DNA from: JALZDI01 sp965653225
GTDB lineage: Bacteria; Actinomycetota; Actinomycetes; Propionibacteriales; Nocardioidaceae
Direction of reading: 5' to 3'
Length of the DNA stretch: 17,668 bases
NCBI GenBank assembly: GCA_965653225.1
Contig: CBFGZI010000083.1
Span: 1-17,668 of the forward strand
The notes beneath the pieces were generated by a model. The model worked only from the letters and a program-made list of their open reading frames with translations, searched no databases and had not been told where the DNA came from. The position numbers and the translations under genes were made by a program. Of the stretch, positions 1 to 7,216 are shown piece after piece (positions within the stretch are counted from its first letter, which is position 1; the number at the start of each line of letters is the position of its first letter).

Positions 1-965
<965 letters not shown>

Positions 966-1120
966 CCGGTCACCCTAGCCGCACCCGCGCACGGGGCGTC
1001 CGAGCCGCGGGCCGGGCTCAGGGATGCCACTGAGATGGCCCGGATCTTGGGTTCCCGGGCGTGTGTTCCGGCGCCGGACCGCCCATGCTGGAGGTGTCGT
1101 CAGCAGAAGGGAACGACTCG

Positions 1121-1300
1121 ATGTCCACCGCGTTGGTCCGTCCAAACAACCGGGTGATCGCCGGCGTCTGCTCCGGGCTCGCGCGCCGGTTCGGGATGTC
1201 TCCGAACACCGTGCGGTTCCTGTTCGTGATCAGCTGCCTGCTTCCGGGGCCGCAGTTCCTGATCTACATCGCCCTGTGGATCATCATGCCGTCGGAGTGA
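1121..1300 (+). CDS. PspC domain-containing small membrane protein
   Basis: A 59-residue protein that is almost entirely one PspC domain. RVIAGVCSGLARRFGMSPNTVR is followed by one hydrophobic segment, roughly residues 29-54, ending in IIMPSE, the classic PspC terminus. PspC proteins are inner-membrane components of phage-shock/envelope-stress systems. Actinobacteria carry many short stand-alone copies of unknown specific role. ATG 1121 was chosen over an in-frame ATG at 1061 because AGAAGGGA lies about 8 nt before it and the family alignment begins just after it. It is divergent from the threonine aldolase gene and convergent with the DAHP synthase gene. No PspA or two-component partner is adjacent, so a stress-response role is only an inference. 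Confidence 0.88.
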   Translation: MSTALVRPNNRVIAGVCSGLARRFGMSPNTVRFLFVISCLLPGPQFLIYIALWIIMPSE

Positions 1301-1354
1301 GCCGGCTGGTCGGCTCCGCGGGCGCCGCTCCGCAGGCCACGTAACCGGGCGTGA

Positions 1355-1394
1355 TGGACGCTTCCCTCGGCGTGTGAACCCAGGGAAGCGACCA
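1355..1394. terminator. Hairpin between convergent genes, probable bidirectional terminator
   Basis: CGCTTCCCT (1359-1367) and AGGGAAGCG (1382-1390) are perfect reverse complements with a 14-nt loop. Beyond one A-A mismatch, TGG/CCA adds three more pairs. It lies between the stop of the PspC gene and the stop of the DAHP synthase gene, where transcription from both sides must end. There is no T-tract, which is common for actinobacterial hairpin terminators. Confidence 0.65.
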
Positions 1395-1438
1395 CCCGCC
1401 ATGGCACCGAGTGTTGTGGGCGGGGCCGCAACGGCCGG

Positions 1439-2842
1439 TCAGGTCCGCGAGCCGAGCATCTCCGCGACCTCGAAGGCCAGGTCGAGCGACTGCACCCGGT
1501 TGAGCCGCGGGTCGCACACGGTCTCGTAGCGGTGCACCAGGTCGGCCTCGGCCAGCGCCTCCCCGCCGCCGACGCACTCGGTCACGTCGTCGCCGGTGTA
1601 CTCCACGTGCAGCCCGCCCGGCCACGTACCGAGGGCGCGGTGCACCTCGAAGAAGCCGCGCACCTCGTCGATCACGTCGTCGAAGCGCCGGGTCTTGAAG
1701 CCGGTGGAGGTCTCCCAGGTGTTGCCGTGCATGGGGTCGCACACCCACGCGGCGTCGATGCCCTGAGCGGTGACCTTCTCGATCAGGTTCGGCAGCACGT
1801 CGCGCACCTTGCCGGCGCCCATGCGGGTGATGAACGTCAGCCGCCCGGGCTCGCGCTGCGGGTCGAGCCGCTCGGCCAGCTCGATCGCCTGCTCCGGCGT
1901 GGTCGTCGGCCCGAGCTTGACGCCGATCGGGTTGCGCACCTTCGACAGCATCTCCACGTGCGCGCCGTCGAGCTGGCGGGTGCGCTCGCCGATCCACAGG
2001 AAGTGCCCGGAGGTGTTGTACGGCGTGCCCGTGCGCGAGTCGATACGGGTCATCGCGTGCTCGTACTCGAGGATCAGCGCCTCGTGGCTGGAGTGGAAGT
2101 CGACGGTGTGGAACTCCGCCGGGTCGGCGCCGCAGGCGACCATGAACGCCAGCGCGCGGTCGATCTCGGCGGCCAGCGCCTCGTAGCGCTGCCCCACCGG
2201 GCTGTTGCGCACGAAGTCTGTGTTCCAGGCGTGCATCTGGTGCAGGTCGGCGTAGCCTCCGGTCACGAACGCCCGGCACAGGTTGAGCGTCGCGGCCGAC
2301 GCGCCGTAGACACGCAGCAGCCGGCGCGGGTCGGGGGTGCGCTCCTCCGGGGTGAACGCGAACCCGTTGACGGCGTCGCCCCGGTAGGCCGGCAGCTCGA
2401 CACCCTCGCGCGCCTCGATGTCGTTGGACCGCGGCTTGGCGTACTGCCCGGCGATCCGCCCGACCTTCACCACCGGCACGGACGCGGCGTAGGTCAGGAT
2501 CACCGCCTGCTGCAGGAGCACGCGCAGCTTGTTGCGGACGTTGTCGGCGGTGGCCCCGGCGAGCGTCTCCGCGCAGTCGCCGCCCTGGAGCAGAAACGCC
2601 TTGCCCCGCGCGACCGCGGCGAGCTGGGCCTTGAGCTCGTCACACTCCCCCGCGAACACCAGCGGCGGCATCGAGCGGAGCTGGGCGACGGTGTCGTCGA
2701 GGAGGGCGCGGTCGGGCCAGTTCGGCTGCTGCGCCGCCGGCAGACCCCGCAGCGTGTCCAGGTCGGGGAAGGTCACCGGACCAGCGTACGGCGCGGGCTC
2801 GATGGGCTCCCAGGTGCCAACGGCGTCTGTTACCGCGCTCAT
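1439..2842 (-). CDS. aroG: Class II 3-deoxy-7-phosphoheptulonate (DAHP) synthase
   Basis: First enzyme of the shikimate pathway, condensing phosphoenolpyruvate and erythrose 4-phosphate to DAHP on the way to Trp, Phe and Tyr. The 467 residues match the usual length of plant/actinobacterial class II enzymes such as Mycobacterium tuberculosis AroG. Recognisable segments are LLQGGDCAE with metal-ligand Cys90, RIAGQYAKPRS (129-139), HFLWIGERTRQLDGAH (280-295), GVKLGP (307-312), TRMGAGKVRDVLP (339-351) and DPMHGNT (369-375). ATG 2842 has GGAGG about 10 nt upstream. An in-frame ATG at 2875 lies just after the terminator hairpin, has no ribosome site and would add a non-family extension. The gene is monocistronic, with the attenuator upstream and a hairpin downstream. 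It is probably controlled by leader-peptide attenuation as well as by enzyme feedback. Confidence 0.97.
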   Translation of the reverse strand: MSAVTDAVGTWEPIEPAPYAGPVTFPDLDTLRGLPAAQQPNWPDRALLDDTVAQLRSMPPLVFAGECDELKAQLAAVARGKAFLLQGGDCAETLAGATADNVRNKLRVLLQQAVILTYAASVPVVKVGRIAGQYAKPRSNDIEAREGVELPAYRGDAVNGFAFTPEERTPDPRRLLRVYGASAATLNLCRAFVTGGYADLHQMHAWNTDFVRNSPVGQRYEALAAEIDRALAFMVACGADPAEFHTVDFHSSHEALILEYEHAMTRIDSRTGTPYNTSGHFLWIGERTRQLDGAHVEMLSKVRNPIGVKLGPTTTPEQAIELAERLDPQREPGRLTFITRMGAGKVRDVLPNLIEKVTAQGIDAAWVCDPMHGNTWETSTGFKTRRFDDVIDEVRGFFEVHRALGTWPGGLHVEYTGDDVTECVGGGEALAEADLVHRYETVCDPRLNRVQSLDLAFEVAEMLGSRT

Positions 2843-2883
2843 GTCGTGCTCGCCTCCGTCGTCCGTGTCATGCATCGGCCATC

Positions 2884-2910
2884 AAAAAAGCCCCGGCGAG
2901 AGCCGGGGCT
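2884..2910 (-). terminator. Rho-independent terminator of the aroG attenuator
   Basis: On the minus strand the RNA has a perfect 9-bp stem AGCCCCGGC/GCCGGGGCU with a 4-nt loop, followed directly by a run of U (A2884-2889 on the plus strand). It sits 42 nt before the aroG start codon and points toward aroG, so it can only reduce aroG expression. It is the only hairpin in the window with a textbook U-tract. Being upstream of the gene it faces, it fits an attenuator rather than an end-of-operon terminator. Confidence 0.92.
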
Positions 2911-2959
2911 GCAGTGTTCGGTGCGGCGACGCGTCAGTCCGCCGACCCAGGAGCCCCGG
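2903..2959 (-). promoter_or_regulatory. Antiterminator pairing of the aroG attenuator
   Basis: The RNA segment CCGGGGCU inside leader codons 12-14 (plus 2952-2959) repeats the 3' arm of the terminator, so it can pair with the 5' arm AGCCCCGG (2903-2910). This 8-bp helix and the 9-bp terminator exclude each other. A ribosome stalled at Trp4 or Phe7 would leave codons 12-14 free and favour the antiterminator. A ribosome running to the stop codon would cover or disrupt them and allow termination. Tyr9 and Tyr10 are close enough that a stalled ribosome may partly cover the arm. The pairing is seen in the sequence; the mechanism is inferred by analogy with trp/phe attenuators. Confidence 0.75.
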
Positions 2960-2993
2960 GACGGTAGTAGGTAAAGACGCGCCAGCTCGCCAC
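2934..2993 (-). CDS. aroG leader peptide rich in aromatic residues
   Basis: A 19-codon reading frame, GTG start to TGA, that translates to VASWRVFTYYRPGAPGSAD (first residue Met when initiated). It has Trp at codon 4, Phe at 7 and Tyr at 9 and 10: four aromatic residues, covering all three end products of the pathway. The stop lies 24 nt before the terminator hairpin. No Shine-Dalgarno sequence precedes the GTG, but TACCCT (plus 3000-3005) lies 6 nt upstream, so the mRNA may be leaderless and begin at this GTG. Codons 12-14 carry the antiterminator arm. I infer that scarcity of charged aromatic tRNAs stalls the ribosome here and lets aroG be transcribed. Too short for most gene finders. Confidence 0.82.
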   Translation of the reverse strand: MASWRVFTYYRPGAPGSAD

Positions 2994-2999
2994 ACGTCG

Positions 3000-3005
3000 A
3001 GGGTA
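3000..3005 (-). promoter_or_regulatory. Candidate -10 box for the aroG leader
   Basis: TACCCT on the minus strand fits the actinobacterial -10 pattern TANNNT and ends 6 nt before the leader GTG, the spacing expected if transcription begins at the start codon. No TTGACA-like -35 is visible 17-18 nt upstream. The promoter could instead lie further up, in 3005-3135. Confidence 0.4.
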
Positions 3006-3135
3006 GCCCAGAACCTGCCGCGCCGCGCCCCCAGTGCCCACCTGGTGAGCATGGGGGGTCGTGTGCGGTCGAGATCCGGCGTGACCTTTGCCCACGCACG
3101 GCGTTTTTACGTCGTACAGACGCGGTTCACAGACC

Positions 3136-3175
3136 CTCCGGCTGGCGCTGCCCGCGCGCGCCGCGCCAGCCGGAG
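3136..3175 (-). terminator. Long hairpin downstream of the lipid kinase gene
   Basis: A perfect 13-bp inverted repeat, CTCCGGCTGGCGC (3136-3148) and GCGCCAGCCGGAG (3163-3175), with a 14-nt GC-rich loop. It lies 54 nt past the stop codon of the lipid kinase gene and before the aroG leader promoter region, so it probably separates the two transcripts. There is no T-tract. Confidence 0.7.
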
Positions 3176-3228
3176 CTCCAACCAGCCGGCGGTCCAGCCA
3201 GTTCGGGGTCCGAGCAAGCCGAGGGGGG

Positions 3229-4161
3229 TCAGTCCGCGTCCTTCTCGGCCGCGGTGCTGCCCTGCGGCGTGAGCACGTTCAGCGCGTTGCGTGCGACGGA
3301 GAACTCCTGCGGCGTCGAGGCGACCACCTCGCCGTCGACGTTGATCTGCTCGCTCGGTGTCGTCTGCAGCACCAGCCGCTTGGTCTCCACGTGCACCACG
3401 TTGGGGTGCTGCACGAACGAGCCGCTCTTGAACAGCCGCGCGATCTTCACGTGGTCGCGCATCCGCCCCTGCTTGATCGCGTATACGTCGAGGGTGTGGT
3501 CGTCGATGCCCGCCTCGGGGGCGACCACGGCCCCGCCGCCGTAGTAGCGGCCGTTGCCGACCGCGACCTGCAGCAGGTCGTCGACCTCCAGCGTCTCGTT
3601 GTCGCCGTCGGGGAACTCCAGCCGCGCGCTGAACGGCTGGTGCTGCCGGAACGCCCGCATGGTGGCCACCGGGTAGGCCAGCGGGCCCAGCCGCGACTTC
3701 AGCTGCGAGGACAGGGCACGCGTCACCTTCACCGCCAGGCCGGCCGACGCGACGTTGACGAAGTAGTTGTCCCCCACCAGGCCCAGGTCGACGTCGACGA
3801 CCTTGCCGCGCGCGATCGTCTCGCAGGCCTCGTCGAGGTCGAACGGGATCTGCAGGGTGCGGGCGAAGTCGTTCGCGGTGCCCAGCGGCAGTACGCCGAG
3901 CACGACGGAGCGGGACGCGAGCTCGTCGACGGCGGAGCTGATGGTGCCGTCACCGCCGCCGACCACGACGAGGTCGCAGCCGCTCTCGACGGCCTCGTGG
4001 ACGGTCTCGGGCAGCCGGGCCGGGTTCTTGAGCGGGAAAGCGTTCTCCAGCGGGACACCGAGCTCGGTCAGCCGGCTGCGTGCGGAGTCGTACGCGTGCG
4101 CACCCGTGCGTGACCCGGTGTTGACGATCAGAGCGGCTTTCTCGAATGCAGGGGGACTCAT
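3229..4161 (-). CDS. YegS/BmrU-type diacylglycerol (lipid) kinase
   Basis: A 310-residue protein of the DAGK catalytic family, phosphorylating diacylglycerol or a related lipid with ATP at the cytoplasmic face of the membrane. VVVGGGDGTISSAVDEL (residues 65-81) holds the nucleotide-binding GGDGT motif. VLPLGTANDFARTL (90-103) is the second signature. The C-terminal half has the usual beta-sandwich with GNGRYYGGG and, near the end, INVDGEV. Length is normal. ATG 4161 is used; the upstream GGTGG is only a weak ribosome site. It follows the phosphofructokinase gene by 51 nt with no clear terminator, so the two may be cotranscribed. Lipid specificity (diacylglycerol, sphingosine, phosphatidylinositol precursor) cannot be read from sequence. 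A PlsC acyltransferase and a monoacylglycerol lipase lie nearby. Confidence 0.92.
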   Translation of the reverse strand: MSPPAFEKAALIVNTGSRTGAHAYDSARSRLTELGVPLENAFPLKNPARLPETVHEAVESGCDLVVVGGGDGTISSAVDELASRSVVLGVLPLGTANDFARTLQIPFDLDEACETIARGKVVDVDLGLVGDNYFVNVASAGLAVKVTRALSSQLKSRLGPLAYPVATMRAFRQHQPFSARLEFPDGDNETLEVDDLLQVAVGNGRYYGGGAVVAPEAGIDDHTLDVYAIKQGRMRDHVKIARLFKSGSFVQHPNVVHVETKRLVLQTTPSEQINVDGEVVASTPQEFSVARNALNVLTPQGSTAAEKDAD

Positions 4162-4212
4162 CGCGCCACCGTACGGGCTCCGCCTGAGAGGCGTATGAGA
4201 GCCGAGCGCCGC

Positions 4213-5238
4213 TCAGCCGAAGAACACCTCGGCCTCGGCGTACAGCTCGGGCTTGACCAGCTTCAGCTCGCCGGTGCCCTCGATCAGCGGCACCCGCACG
4301 ATGTCGGTGCCGCGCAGCGCCATCATCGTGCCGAAGTCGCCGTCGTTCACGGCAGCGGCGGCGTGCAGGCCGAACCGGGTCGCGAGCCAGCGGTCGAACG
4401 CCGTCGGTGTCCCGCCGCGCTGGATGTGCCCGAGGACGACCGCGCGCGACTCCTTGCCGGTGCGCTCCTCGATCTCCCTGGCCAGCCGGTCGCCGATGCC
4501 ACCGAGGCGGACGTGCCCGAACGCGTCCTTCTCCCCGGTGGCCAGGCTCATCGTGCCCTCCATCGGCGTCGCGCCCTCGGCGACGACCACGATCGGGGAG
4601 TAGTTGGTGCGGAACCGGCTCTCGACGTGCTCGCACACCTCCTCGATGTCGAACGGCTTCTCGGGGATCAGCACGATGTTGGCGCCGCCGGCGAGGCCGG
4701 AGTGCAGCGCGATCCAGCCGGCGTGGCGGCCCATGACCTCCACGATCACCGCACGGTGGTGGGACTCGGCGGTGGTGTGCAGCCGGTCGATGGCCTCCAT
4801 CGCGATGTTGACCGCGGTGTCGAAGCCGAAGGTGAAGTCGGTGGCGTTGAGGTCGTTGTCGATGGTCTTGGGGACACCGACGACGTTGACGCCCAGGTCG
4901 GCGAGCTTCGTGGCGACGCCCAGCGTGTCCTCGCCGCCGATCGCGACCAGCGCGTCGACGCGGTTGGTCTTGAGGTTCTCGTGGATCTTCTCCACGCCGC
5001 CGTCGACCTTGAACGGGTTGGTGCGCGAGGATCCGAGGATCGTGCCTCCGCGCGGCAGGATGCCGCGGACCTGGGGTACGCCGAGCTCGACGGTCTCGTT
5101 CTCCAGCGGCCCGCGCCAGCCGTCGCGGAACCCGACGAAGTCGAAGTCGTACTCCTTGCTCCCCCTGCGCACGATCGCCCGGATCACGGCGTTCAGACCG
5201 GGGCAGTCACCGCCACCGGTCAGCACTCCCACTCTCAT
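4213..5238 (-). CDS. pfkA: 6-phosphofructokinase, group III, with PPi-type active-site residues
   Basis: 341 residues that phosphorylate fructose 6-phosphate to fructose 1,6-bisphosphate. Motifs in order: TGGGDCPGLN (7-16) in the phosphoryl-donor site, RGGTILGSSRTNP (63-75), GGEDT (101-105), PKTIDND (123-129) with catalytic Asp127, VEVMGRHAGW near 167-176, and LGHIQRGGTPTAFDR near 271-285. ATP-dependent enzymes normally have Gly at position 104. Here it is Asp, together with Lys124, the combination described for PPi-dependent enzymes including that of Amycolatopsis methanolica. The enzyme is therefore probably PPi-dependent and reversible, though the donor needs an assay. ATG 5238 has GAGAGAGGGA about 6 nt upstream. 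It is divergent from the DUF1028 gene and followed by the lipid kinase gene. Confidence 0.95.
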   Translation of the reverse strand: MRVGVLTGGGDCPGLNAVIRAIVRRGSKEYDFDFVGFRDGWRGPLENETVELGVPQVRGILPRGGTILGSSRTNPFKVDGGVEKIHENLKTNRVDALVAIGGEDTLGVATKLADLGVNVVGVPKTIDNDLNATDFTFGFDTAVNIAMEAIDRLHTTAESHHRAVIVEVMGRHAGWIALHSGLAGGANIVLIPEKPFDIEEVCEHVESRFRTNYSPIVVVAEGATPMEGTMSLATGEKDAFGHVRLGGIGDRLAREIEERTGKESRAVVLGHIQRGGTPTAFDRWLATRFGLHAAAAVNDGDFGTMMALRGTDIVRVPLIEGTGELKLVKPELYAEAEVFFG

Positions 5239-5282
5239 CCGGCGTCCCTCTCTCGTTCGGCTGGACCCGTCTCGTCGTCTTC

Positions 5283-5288
5283 ACCCTA
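5283..5288 (-). promoter_or_regulatory. Candidate -10 box for the phosphofructokinase gene
   Basis: TAGGGT on the minus strand fits TANNNT and would place the transcript start near 5276, giving a 5' leader of about 38 nt that contains the ribosome site. No clear -35 hexamer. Sequence-only call. Confidence 0.35.
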
Positions 5289-5338
5289 ACGAGGCCGGCG
5301 CGCTGCCGGTGCCCGGCTCGGCCCGGTGACACCCCACG

Positions 5339-5428
5339 TCGAGTGGCGCGTTCGTAGGGTCCGCGTCCCGTTTGTCCAGCCGCAGCGCGCCACTCGAGCG
5401 AGGGTGCGCTACGGAACGCGCCACTCGA
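5339..5428. repeat. Three copies of CGCGCCACTCGA in the divergent intergenic region
   Basis: The 12-mer occurs at 5386-5397 and 5417-5428, and inverted at 5339-5350. The outer copies are longer: TCGAGTGGCGCGTTCGTA (5339-5356) is the reverse complement of TACGGAACGCGCCACTCGA (5410-5428) except for one inserted G. The region lies between the starts of the phosphofructokinase and DUF1028 genes. It could be an operator set for one regulator, a large cruciform, or a REP-like intergenic repeat. The sequence alone does not decide. Confidence 0.75.
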
Positions 5429-5443
5429 TGCCGGGTGCGGGCG

Positions 5444-5449
5444 TAGCGT
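5444..5449 (+). promoter_or_regulatory. Candidate -10 box for a leaderless DUF1028 transcript
   Basis: TAGCGT lies 8 nt before ATG 5458. No Shine-Dalgarno sequence is present, consistent with transcription starting at or next to the ATG. Confidence 0.45.
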
Positions 5450-5457
5450 GTGCGGCC

Positions 5458-6306
5458 ATGACGTTCTCGATCGTGGCCCGCTCGGCCGACGGGGAGTCCT
5501 GGGGCGTCGCCGTCGCCTCGAAGTTCCTCGCCGTCGGCAGCGCCGTCCCGGCCGCCCGTTGCGGGGTCGGCGCCGTCGCCACCCAGTCGTACGCCAACAC
5601 GTCGTACAAGCCGCGCGGCCTCGACCTGCTGGCCTCCGGCGCGAGCGCGCAGGAGGTGGTCGACCGGCTGCTCGCCGACGACGACGGCCGCGAACAGCGC
5701 CAGGTCGGCGTAGTGGACGGCGAGGGTACGGCCGCCACCTACACCGGGTCGGCCTGCCACGACTGGGCCGGCGGGGTGACCGAGGACGGCGCGGCGATGC
5801 AGGGCAACATCCTCGTCGGACCCGACGTGGTCTCGGCGATGCAGGCGTCGTGGCAGCACTCGTCCGGCGCATCCGACCAGGTCTCGCACCGCGGACTGGC
5901 GCACCGGCTGCTGGACGCGCTCGTGGCCGGCGACCGGGCGGGAGGCGACCGGCGTGGACGCCAGTCCGCCGCGCTGCTGGTGGTGCGCGCCGGGGCCGGC
6001 TACAGCGGGTTCGACGACGTCGCGGTGGACCTGCGGGTCGACGACCATCCCTCGCCGTGCGCGGAGCTGGCGCGCCTGCTCGCCCTGCACGAGCTCTACA
6101 ACGTGCCGCCCGACCCGTCGCAGCTGCTGCCGATGACCGACGAGCTGCGCGCCGAGGTCGACGCCGCAGCACGCGCGCTGGGCCACGACGACTTCGACGA
6201 GTGGGTGGGGTGCGAGAACTTCGAGAACCGCGCGTGGCCGGACAAGGTCGACCCGCAGGTGCTGCAGATCCTGCGCGACCAGGCCGGCGCGGTCAGGAGG
6301 CCTTGA
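5458..6306 (+). CDS. DUF1028 family protein with C-terminal putative peptidoglycan-binding domain
   Basis: A 282-residue protein. MTFSIVARSADGESWGVAVASKFLAVGSAVP and GVGAVATQSYANTSY are the typical start of DUF1028, an Ntn-hydrolase-like family of unknown substrate. MQGNILVGPDVV (about 115-126) is a further family segment. Residues after about 200 (ELARLLALHELY ... ENFENRAWPDKVDPQVLQILR) resemble the small helical domain annotated in Pfam as a putative peptidoglycan-binding unit that often follows DUF1028. There is no signal peptide, so a wall-binding role is doubtful. ATG 5458 was chosen because the conserved domain begins exactly there; the open frame extends further upstream but through the repeat region. 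The stop overlaps the end of the convergent PlsC-family gene by 14 nt. Confidence 0.88.
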   Translation: MTFSIVARSADGESWGVAVASKFLAVGSAVPAARCGVGAVATQSYANTSYKPRGLDLLASGASAQEVVDRLLADDDGREQRQVGVVDGEGTAATYTGSACHDWAGGVTEDGAAMQGNILVGPDVVSAMQASWQHSSGASDQVSHRGLAHRLLDALVAGDRAGGDRRGRQSAALLVVRAGAGYSGFDDVAVDLRVDDHPSPCAELARLLALHELYNVPPDPSQLLPMTDELRAEVDAAARALGHDDFDEWVGCENFENRAWPDKVDPQVLQILRDQAGAVRRP

Positions 6307-7024
6307 GCTCCGGCGGGCGGCTCTGCGAGTCGCCGGACTTGGCGGCCCGCTTGGCCTCCTCCTTGGCGCGGGTGGCGTACATGTCGACGTACTCCTGACC
6401 CGACAGCCGCATGATCTCGTACATGATCTCGTCGGTGATCGCGCGCAGCACGTAGCGGTCGGACTCGAGGCCCTCGTACCGGGAGAAGTCCAGCGGCTTG
6501 CCGAACCGCACGCCGGGTCGGGCGTAGCGGCCGAACACCTTGCCGGGCGGCGCGATGACGTTGGTGTTGATCACCGCGACCGGGATGACCGGCACGTGCG
6601 CCTCGAGCGCCATCCGCGCGAGCCCGGTCTTGCCACGGTAGAGGCGACCGTCGTGCGAGCGGGTGCCCTCGGGGTAGATGCCGAAGAGCCCGCCCTCGGC
6701 GAGGATGCGCATGCCGGTCTTGATCGCACCCTCGCTGGCCCGGCCGCCGGAACGGTCGATCGGCACCTGCCCGGAGCCGAGGAAGAACTTGCGCTGCAGC
6801 CAGCCCTTGATGCCGCGCCCGGTGAAGTACTCGGCCTTGGCCACGAAGGTCACCCGGCGCGGGATCGACAGCGGCATGAAGAGCCAGTCGGCGTACGACA
6901 TGTGGTTGCTCGCGATGATGGCCGCGCCCTGCTCGGGTACGTGCTCGGTCCCCTCCGCCCACGGACGGAAGATCGTCTTCAGCACCGGCCCGATGGCCAC
7001 GAACTTCAAGATCCAGTAGAACAA
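6293..7024 (-). CDS. PlsC-family 1-acyl-sn-glycerol-3-phosphate acyltransferase
   Basis: 243 residues. It transfers an acyl chain from acyl-CoA or acyl-ACP to lysophosphatidic acid, giving phosphatidic acid at the inner face of the membrane. The HX4D catalytic motif is NHMSYAD (residues 40-46), YPEGTRS (117-123) is the glycerol-phosphate-binding motif, and the VPVIPVAV strand follows. The hydrophobic N-terminal stretch FYWILKFVAIGPVL may anchor it. The start is TTG 7024: the minus strand reads GGGAGGCGGGGCG directly before it, a strong ribosome site, and no better ATG exists. The last 30 residues are charged and outside the family core. The 3' end overlaps the DUF1028 gene tail to tail. Actinomycetes carry several paralogues, so the acceptor could be another lysolipid. 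Confidence 0.92.
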   Translation of the reverse strand: MFYWILKFVAIGPVLKTIFRPWAEGTEHVPEQGAAIIASNHMSYADWLFMPLSIPRRVTFVAKAEYFTGRGIKGWLQRKFFLGSGQVPIDRSGGRASEGAIKTGMRILAEGGLFGIYPEGTRSHDGRLYRGKTGLARMALEAHVPVIPVAVINTNVIAPPGKVFGRYARPGVRFGKPLDFSRYEGLESDRYVLRAITDEIMYEIMRLSGQEYVDMYATRAKEEAKRAAKSGDSQSRPPELKAS

Positions 7025-7077
7025 CGCCCCGCCTCCCTACGACCTCTGGTCTGCGCGGAGTACCCACCCCATCATGT

Positions 7078-7083
7078 CCTATA
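7078..7083 (-). promoter_or_regulatory. Weak candidate -10 box for the PlsC-family gene
   Basis: TATAGG on the minus strand is the only AT-rich hexamer in the 192-bp region between the two divergent genes and lies about 54 nt before the TTG start. It lacks the final T of TANNNT and there is no clear -35. Confidence 0.25.
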
Positions 7084-7135
7084 GCGCCACGAGCGCCAGA
7101 GGACCACCACGTGATCCGCTCTCGACCGGCGTGCG

Positions 7136-7209
7136 CGGGCGTGCGACGATGCGATCAGCAGTCGCGCACACGCCCGATCGCTGCCCTGCCCGATCGTTGC
7201 GCCCGATGG
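7136..7209. repeat. Hairpin plus repeated GCCCGAT elements upstream of the esterase
   Basis: CGGGCGTG (7136-7143) pairs with CACGCCCG (7169-7176), with an inner GCGAC/GTCGC helix. GCCCGATCG occurs at 7172-7180 and 7188-7196, each followed by a similar TGC, and GCCCGATGG follows at 7201-7209, next to the ribosome site. It may be operator or 5' UTR structure for the esterase gene. Function unknown. Confidence 0.45.
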
Positions 7210-7216
7210 AGGAGCC

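Noticed and set aside
2843..2875. Earlier in-frame ATG (2875) for aroG
   Set aside because: It has no ribosome site, adds residues not seen in the family, and GGAGG is well placed for ATG 2842.
1532..2974. Long open frame of about 480 codons on the plus strand
   Set aside because: It is antisense to the unmistakable DAHP synthase gene; its Arg/His/Val-rich translation has no family motifs and is the usual GC-rich mirror frame.
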